Of a stretch of DNA of 8,022 bases, positions 4,948 to 8,022 are shown piece after piece. Source of the stretch: Candidatus Nomurabacteria bacterium (GTDB lineage Bacteria > Patescibacteriota > Minisyncoccia > Phycocordibacterales > UBA9973); contig JAHFNN010000002.1 in assembly GCA_023267315.1 (NCBI GenBank), positions 1 to 8,022 on the forward strand, in the 5' to 3' direction. The notes under the pieces were generated by a model. The model saw only the letters and a program-made list of their open reading frames with translations. It was not told where the DNA came from and did not search any database. Every line of letters starts with the position of its first letter. Position 1 is the first letter of the stretch. The translations under genes and the position numbers were made by a program.

Positions 4948-6675
4948 ATGCTCATGATTGAAGATATCTTACGAACTGCCATACGGCACGCGATGGGCAC
5001 CCTGCTTATAGATGGTGACCAGATCATACTTGAGCATCCTACTGAATTTACACACGGTGATTATTCAACGAATATTGCGCTCACACTCGCAAAGCGAGAA
5101 AAGACGAACCCCCGAGATCTTGCCCAGAAGATTGTAGAGATGATCAAGCAAGCGCATGGTGACCATCATGAATATGTCAGTGATATAGAAGTTGCTGGTG
5201 CTGGGTTTATCAATTTCTATCTCAAGCCAAAATTCTTTTCAGAGACAGTCGCGCACGTATTAGAAAATGAAAAAGATTTTGGAAAGAACAAAATACTCTC
5301 TGGTAAGAAGATAATGTTTGAGTATACGCAACCAAATCCATTCAAGCCATTTCATATTGGGCACCTCATGTCGAACGCTATCGGGGAATCGCTCTCGCGT
5401 ATTTTTGAATGGAGTGGGACTCACGTTGTTCGGGCAAATTATCAAGGCGATGTGGGGCCGCATGTGGCAAAAGCGATCTATATACTGCTTCGTGAACCAG
5501 TTTCAAAAGAGTTGTACACTCCGAGTCAGCAGGCGACTTATATAGGTGAATGTTATGCGAAAGGTTCGCAGGCATACGATGATGATGTAGAGGCAAAAAA
5601 AGAAATTGATGAAATTAATCGCAAAGTTTATGAAAAAAGCGATGCGAAAATAAATGAGATCTATGACTGGGGCAGGAGAGTCACCCTCGAAGCTTTTGAA
5701 GAAATTTATAAAATGCTGGGAACAAATTTTGATTACTACTTCTTTGAAAGTGAAGTTGCGAAGCTTGGCGAGAAAATTGTCGAAGAACACATTGGAGAAA
5801 TATTTGAAACAAGTGATGGTGCTACAGTATTTAAAGCAGAAAAATTTGATCCAAAACTCCATACCCGTGTCTTCATAAATTCAAAAGGACTTCCGACATA
5901 TGAGACCAAAGAACTTGGACTTACCAAAACCAAATTTGAAAAAGAGAAACTCGATCTTTCGGTCGTGACAACCGCAGTCGAGCAGGCAGAGTATATGAAG
6001 GTGGTAGAAAAAGCTGTCTCACTTATGTACCCTGAAATCGCACAAAAAATGAAGCATATCACGCACGGCATGATGCGCTTTGCTACTGGGAAAATGTCAT
6101 CACGAAAAGGCAACGTTGTGACGGGTGAGTCGCTTCTCTCTGATTCACGAGCAGTCATATTTGAAAAGATACAAGATCGAGAATTTGAAGAACATGAAAA
6201 AGAACATCTTGCTCAGGTGGTAGGAGTCGCGGCACTCAAGTACTCGATTTTACGACAAGCAATTGGTGGAGATATTATCTATGATTTTGAGAAATCGATT
6301 TCGTTTGAAGGAGATTCTGGTCCATATTTGCAATACACATATACTCGAATCCAATCTCTTCTTAAAAAGGGGATTGATCGCGGTATTATTCCGAATACCA
6401 CACTGCCAGAAGGGTGGGTAACAACTGATGTTGAAAAAATATTGTACCGTTTCCCAGAAATGAATGAGCGTGCATTTAAGGAGTATGCCCCGCATTACGT
6501 GGCGACATATCTTATTGAGCTTGCTCGAGCATTCAGTACCTGGTATGGAAATACCAAAATTGCTGATGAAAATGACCTGCATTCACCATACAAGATGGCT
6601 CTCACTGAGGCGGTAGGGGTGGCGCTGCGAAACGGCCTCTGGCTCTTGGGTATAGAAGCTCCACATAAAATGTAG
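4948..6675 (+). CDS. argS: Arginyl-tRNA synthetase
   Basis: Charges tRNA-Arg with arginine using ATP; class I synthetase, cytoplasmic and essential. At 575 residues it is full length. The N-terminal tRNA-contacting domain has the EHPTEFTHGDYSTNIAL block (29-45). The catalytic domain has HIGH at 136-139 within TQPNPFKPFHIGHL, ANYQGDVGPHV (163-173), and GKMSSRKGN (381-389), the KMSKS loop. The anticodon-binding DALR domain contains GDSGPYLQYTYTRI (455-468) and ends in RNGLWLLGIEAPHKM, a typical ArgS C-terminus. The TQPNPFKPF form in place of the usual SSPNIAKP-like text is what I recall from Parcubacteria. A second in-frame ATG at 4954 is an equally possible start. It is flanked by terminators on both sides, so it is probably transcribed alone. 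Confidence 0.97.
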   Translation: MLMIEDILRTAIRHAMGTLLIDGDQIILEHPTEFTHGDYSTNIALTLAKREKTNPRDLAQKIVEMIKQAHGDHHEYVSDIEVAGAGFINFYLKPKFFSETVAHVLENEKDFGKNKILSGKKIMFEYTQPNPFKPFHIGHLMSNAIGESLSRIFEWSGTHVVRANYQGDVGPHVAKAIYILLREPVSKELYTPSQQATYIGECYAKGSQAYDDDVEAKKEIDEINRKVYEKSDAKINEIYDWGRRVTLEAFEEIYKMLGTNFDYYFFESEVAKLGEKIVEEHIGEIFETSDGATVFKAEKFDPKLHTRVFINSKGLPTYETKELGLTKTKFEKEKLDLSVVTTAVEQAEYMKVVEKAVSLMYPEIAQKMKHITHGMMRFATGKMSSRKGNVVTGESLLSDSRAVIFEKIQDREFEEHEKEHLAQVVGVAALKYSILRQAIGGDIIYDFEKSISFEGDSGPYLQYTYTRIQSLLKKGIDRGIIPNTTLPEGWVTTDVEKILYRFPEMNERAFKEYAPHYVATYLIELARAFSTWYGNTKIADENDLHSPYKMALTEAVGVALRNGLWLLGIEAPHKM

Positions 6676-6696
6676 CCTTATTTTATAAGGGTTTTT
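6676..6696 (+). terminator. Short intrinsic terminator after argS
   Basis: CCTTAT (6676-6681) and ATAAGG (6685-6690) form a 6-bp stem with a TTT loop, followed by G and five T (6692-6696). It directly abuts the argS TAG stop. The stem is short and AT-rich, so some read-through is likely. Confidence 0.65.
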
Positions 6697-6699
6697 ATG

Positions 6700-6728
6700 T
6701 TGACAAATTGGTGCCATAATGCTATTAT
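6700..6728 (+). promoter_or_regulatory. Near-consensus sigma-70 promoter for the 6790 gene
   Basis: TTGACA at 6700-6705 (six of six), a 17-base spacer, and TATTAT at 6723-6728 (five of six). This is the best promoter in the window. Predicted transcription start near 6735, giving a leader of about 55 bases that contains the palindrome at 6749. Confidence 0.8.
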
Positions 6729-6748
6729 GAATGCCGATTTTGTCAGTC

Positions 6749-6766
6749 AAATTAATTAATTAATTT
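6749..6766. repeat. 18-bp perfect palindrome in the leader of the 6790 gene
   Basis: AAATTAATTAATTAATTT is fully self-complementary and lies about 15-32 bases after the predicted transcription start. It could be an operator for a dimeric regulator, or simple TTAA repetition in an AT-rich leader. AACCCCTAAA follows at 6767-6776. Confidence 0.6.
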
Positions 6767-6789
6767 AACCCCTAAAAACTTAAAAGTGT

Positions 6790-7839
6790 ATGATGTTATC
6801 TACTGAGAATTTGCCGCCGTATGGCGTTATTACTACTCTAATTATTATTGGCGTAGTCGTTTTTGTCTTTGTACCTGTATTTTACTGGTTGAAGGCAACA
6901 TCCAAATCAAGACTATTAAAACAACTTGGTGATCCCGGGTACCCGTGGAATGAGGAAAAGTTCAGAAATGCATTACTGAGGTTTAAGAAAAAAGACATGG
7001 TTTTAGAAAAGCAGATTTTCGAAAAACATGTTGCATGGTTCGTTGCACGATATTTTTCAAAAAACGAAATGAATACAATGGATATGGAGTGTATTCTCCG
7101 AAGATTAGTACATTTCTTTGAGGATGCTCGTTCACTACAGGTATGGTTCATGGTATTTCGGTCATTAGTCGATACTACGATCGGGATCGTCAAAAGCAAA
7201 CATGATGTTCCTACGGTAGTGTCAGTGAAGAATCTGCATTTCTTAAAACATGAAATCGCTCAATTCAATGCAAACGTCCATGGTAGTCATATGGATACTG
7301 AATTGAAAGAAATCTTTGATGCGATTGATGCGGAAATACGTGACATTATAATTCGTTTCAATGATGTTACACTTACGCCACTCGTTGATGAAATCAAAAA
7401 AAAGGACTGTGCGGCTAAAATAAAAGCGTACATTGTATTTTTTTCTGAAGTATCACGAATGATTGATGAAAAGACGTTTGATCTTTTTGTTCGAGAAATA
7501 GGGAATCTTATTACTGCCTGTAGTGGTGTTTCTGTAATAATGAATGATCCGTCCCTCAATAAAAATGTGTTGATGTCCAATGTTGATGCGATTGTGTATG
7601 CTTTATACAGTAGCAGGAAAAATTTCCCGTCACTGCTTAAAGAAAGTATCGGAAATCTTGTGCATGATGCTCATGCGGGCAAGGAAACAATTTCTGGAAC
7701 ATCAAATCTGAAATTGTTAGATGATACTTTGTCTGGTGTACGCATAAGCCATTTAGTGACCCCTCGTGTGTTAAAACACGGCAGAAAGGTTTATGGTCTG
7801 CAAAATCAGATTTTTAACGTCACTGTACCTCAAAACTGA
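6790..7839 (+). CDS. Hypothetical membrane-anchored protein, single N-terminal transmembrane helix
   Basis: Not recognised. The 349-residue protein starts with a short polar segment (1-11), then one hydrophobic helix at about residues 12-34 (VITTLIIIGVVVFVFVPVFYW). It is followed at once by LKATSKSRLLK; by the positive-inside rule the large C-terminal part would face the cytoplasm and the helix would act as an uncleaved anchor. The rest is mostly predicted helix: a basic/amphipathic region with YPWNEEKFRNALLRFKKKD (51-69), aromatic and Trp-rich helices (82-122), and acidic helices around 160-210. I see no catalytic motif, P-loop or cysteine pair. ATG codons at 6790 and 6793 are adjacent and either could be used; no Shine-Dalgarno is visible. 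It has its own strong promoter and a strong terminator, so it is likely expressed alone and at a fair level. Confidence 0.85.
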   Translation: MMLSTENLPPYGVITTLIIIGVVVFVFVPVFYWLKATSKSRLLKQLGDPGYPWNEEKFRNALLRFKKKDMVLEKQIFEKHVAWFVARYFSKNEMNTMDMECILRRLVHFFEDARSLQVWFMVFRSLVDTTIGIVKSKHDVPTVVSVKNLHFLKHEIAQFNANVHGSHMDTELKEIFDAIDAEIRDIIIRFNDVTLTPLVDEIKKKDCAAKIKAYIVFFSEVSRMIDEKTFDLFVREIGNLITACSGVSVIMNDPSLNKNVLMSNVDAIVYALYSSRKNFPSLLKESIGNLVHDAHAGKETISGTSNLKLLDDTLSGVRISHLVTPRVLKHGRKVYGLQNQIFNVTVPQN

Positions 7840-7866
7840 AGTTCTTTAGATGTAATTTATGTTACT

Positions 7867-7904
7867 AAGGTCTCATTAAGCAATATGCTTGATGAGACCT
7901 TTTT
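7867..7904 (+). terminator. Strong intrinsic terminator after the 6790 gene
   Basis: AAGGTCTCATTAAGC (7867-7881) and GCTTGATGAGACCTT (7887-7901) form a 15-bp stem with a single T-G wobble and an AATAT loop. Five T span 7900-7904, followed by ATTT. It begins 27 bases after the stop codon. Confidence 0.92.
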
Positions 7905-7938
7905 ATTTCTATACCAAGTATGTGACTCTTTACACCCT

Positions 7939-7967
7939 TTGACATTTATCATATAAAGCGGTACTCT
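7939..7967 (+). promoter_or_regulatory. Possible promoter for the gene leaving the window on the right
   Basis: TTGACA at 7939-7944 is a perfect -35. With a 17-base spacer the -10 would be TACTCT (7962-7967), only three of six. TATAAA at 7996-8001 is a better -10 but has no partner -35. The region between the terminator at 7904 and 8014 shows no gene. Confidence 0.4.
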
Positions 7968-7998
7968 CTTCCGAGAAATAAATCTTCGTAAATTCTAT

Positions 7999-8010
7999 AA
8001 AACCCCAAAT
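7999..8010 (+). repeat. Leader motif AAAACCCCAAAT, copy 2
   Basis: Identical over 12 bases to 2588-2599, and placed 3 bases before the ATG at 8014 where the first copy is 4 bases before its ATG. Confidence 0.5.
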
Positions 8011-8013
8011 GAT

Positions 8014-8022
8014 ATGAAAAAA
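8014..8022 (+). CDS. First codons of a gene running off the right edge
   Basis: ATG AAA AAA at the window end, giving MKK. The start context gatATGAAA matches other starts in this window, and a promoter-like -35 and the shared leader motif lie upstream. Only three codons are visible, so nothing can be said of the product. Confidence 0.4.

Noticed and set aside
5260..6582. Several open frames on the reverse strand across argS.
   Set aside because: They are opposite a complete, conserved gene and encode low-complexity Phe/Ser/Ile-rich products with no recognisable motif.
6727..6763. Two overlapping 10-codon open frames (ATG at 6727 and 6731) as a leader peptide for the 6790 gene.
   Set aside because: They begin in or beside the -10 box, before the predicted transcription start, and have no ribosome binding site.
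1..8022. UGA recoded to glycine, as in some Patescibacteria (SR1, Gracilibacteria).
   Set aside because: TGA ends the 6790 gene just ahead of a strong terminator, and no in-frame TGA interrupts a conserved gene.
1..8022. tRNA genes, CRISPR arrays, insertion sequences, toxin-antitoxin or phage defence genes.
   Set aside because: No cloverleaf-like segments, spaced direct repeats, transposase motifs or known defence domains were seen; the intergenic gaps are about 75-180 bases and are filled by promoters and terminators.

Overview
The window looks like a piece of a small, AT-rich bacterial genome (roughly 38-40 % G+C by eye). The best fit is a member of the Candidate Phyla Radiation (Patescibacteria, Parcubacteria-like). 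The reasons are the style of the arginyl-tRNA synthetase (a TQPNPFKPFHIGHL-type active-site block), the form of the thymidylate kinase, very tight gene packing, near absence of Shine-Dalgarno sequences, and several hypothetical proteins. The taxonomic call comes from memory of family sequences and is not proven. TAA, TAG and TGA all end genes, so the standard code applies. All recognised genes are on the + strand.

Positions 1-2502 hold five tightly packed or overlapping genes that act on deoxynucleotides: a thymidylate kinase (its P-loop end lies left of the window), a small P-loop kinase of unknown substrate, a 2'-deoxynucleoside 5'-phosphate N-hydrolase of the Rcl/DNPH1 type, a Nudix hydrolase, and a trimeric dUTPase. 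Together they would make dUMP from dUTP, phosphorylate dTMP, and destroy unwanted or damaged deoxynucleotides. The block reads as a dTTP supply and pool-cleaning operon and ends at a perfect 13-bp hairpin at 2516-2550.

Positions 2550-4899 hold two single-gene units with their own likely promoters and terminators. The first (2604-3671) is an unrecognised basic protein with an AT-hook-like RGRP core. The second (3786-4865) carries a clear DnaA domain IV-like DNA-binding module but no AAA+ ATPase. By eye it also holds a degenerate second copy of that module, and the first protein appears to share its tail pattern. They may be related DNA-binding regulators.

Positions 4948-6675 encode a complete arginyl-tRNA synthetase, argS, closed by a short terminator. 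A near-consensus promoter (TTGACA, 17-nt spacer, TATTAT) then drives an unrecognised protein with one N-terminal membrane segment (6790-7839), which ends at a strong hairpin terminator. The last 120 bases hold a likely promoter and the first codons of another gene. A 12-base leader motif, AAAACCCCAAAT, occurs just before that start and before the 2604 start.
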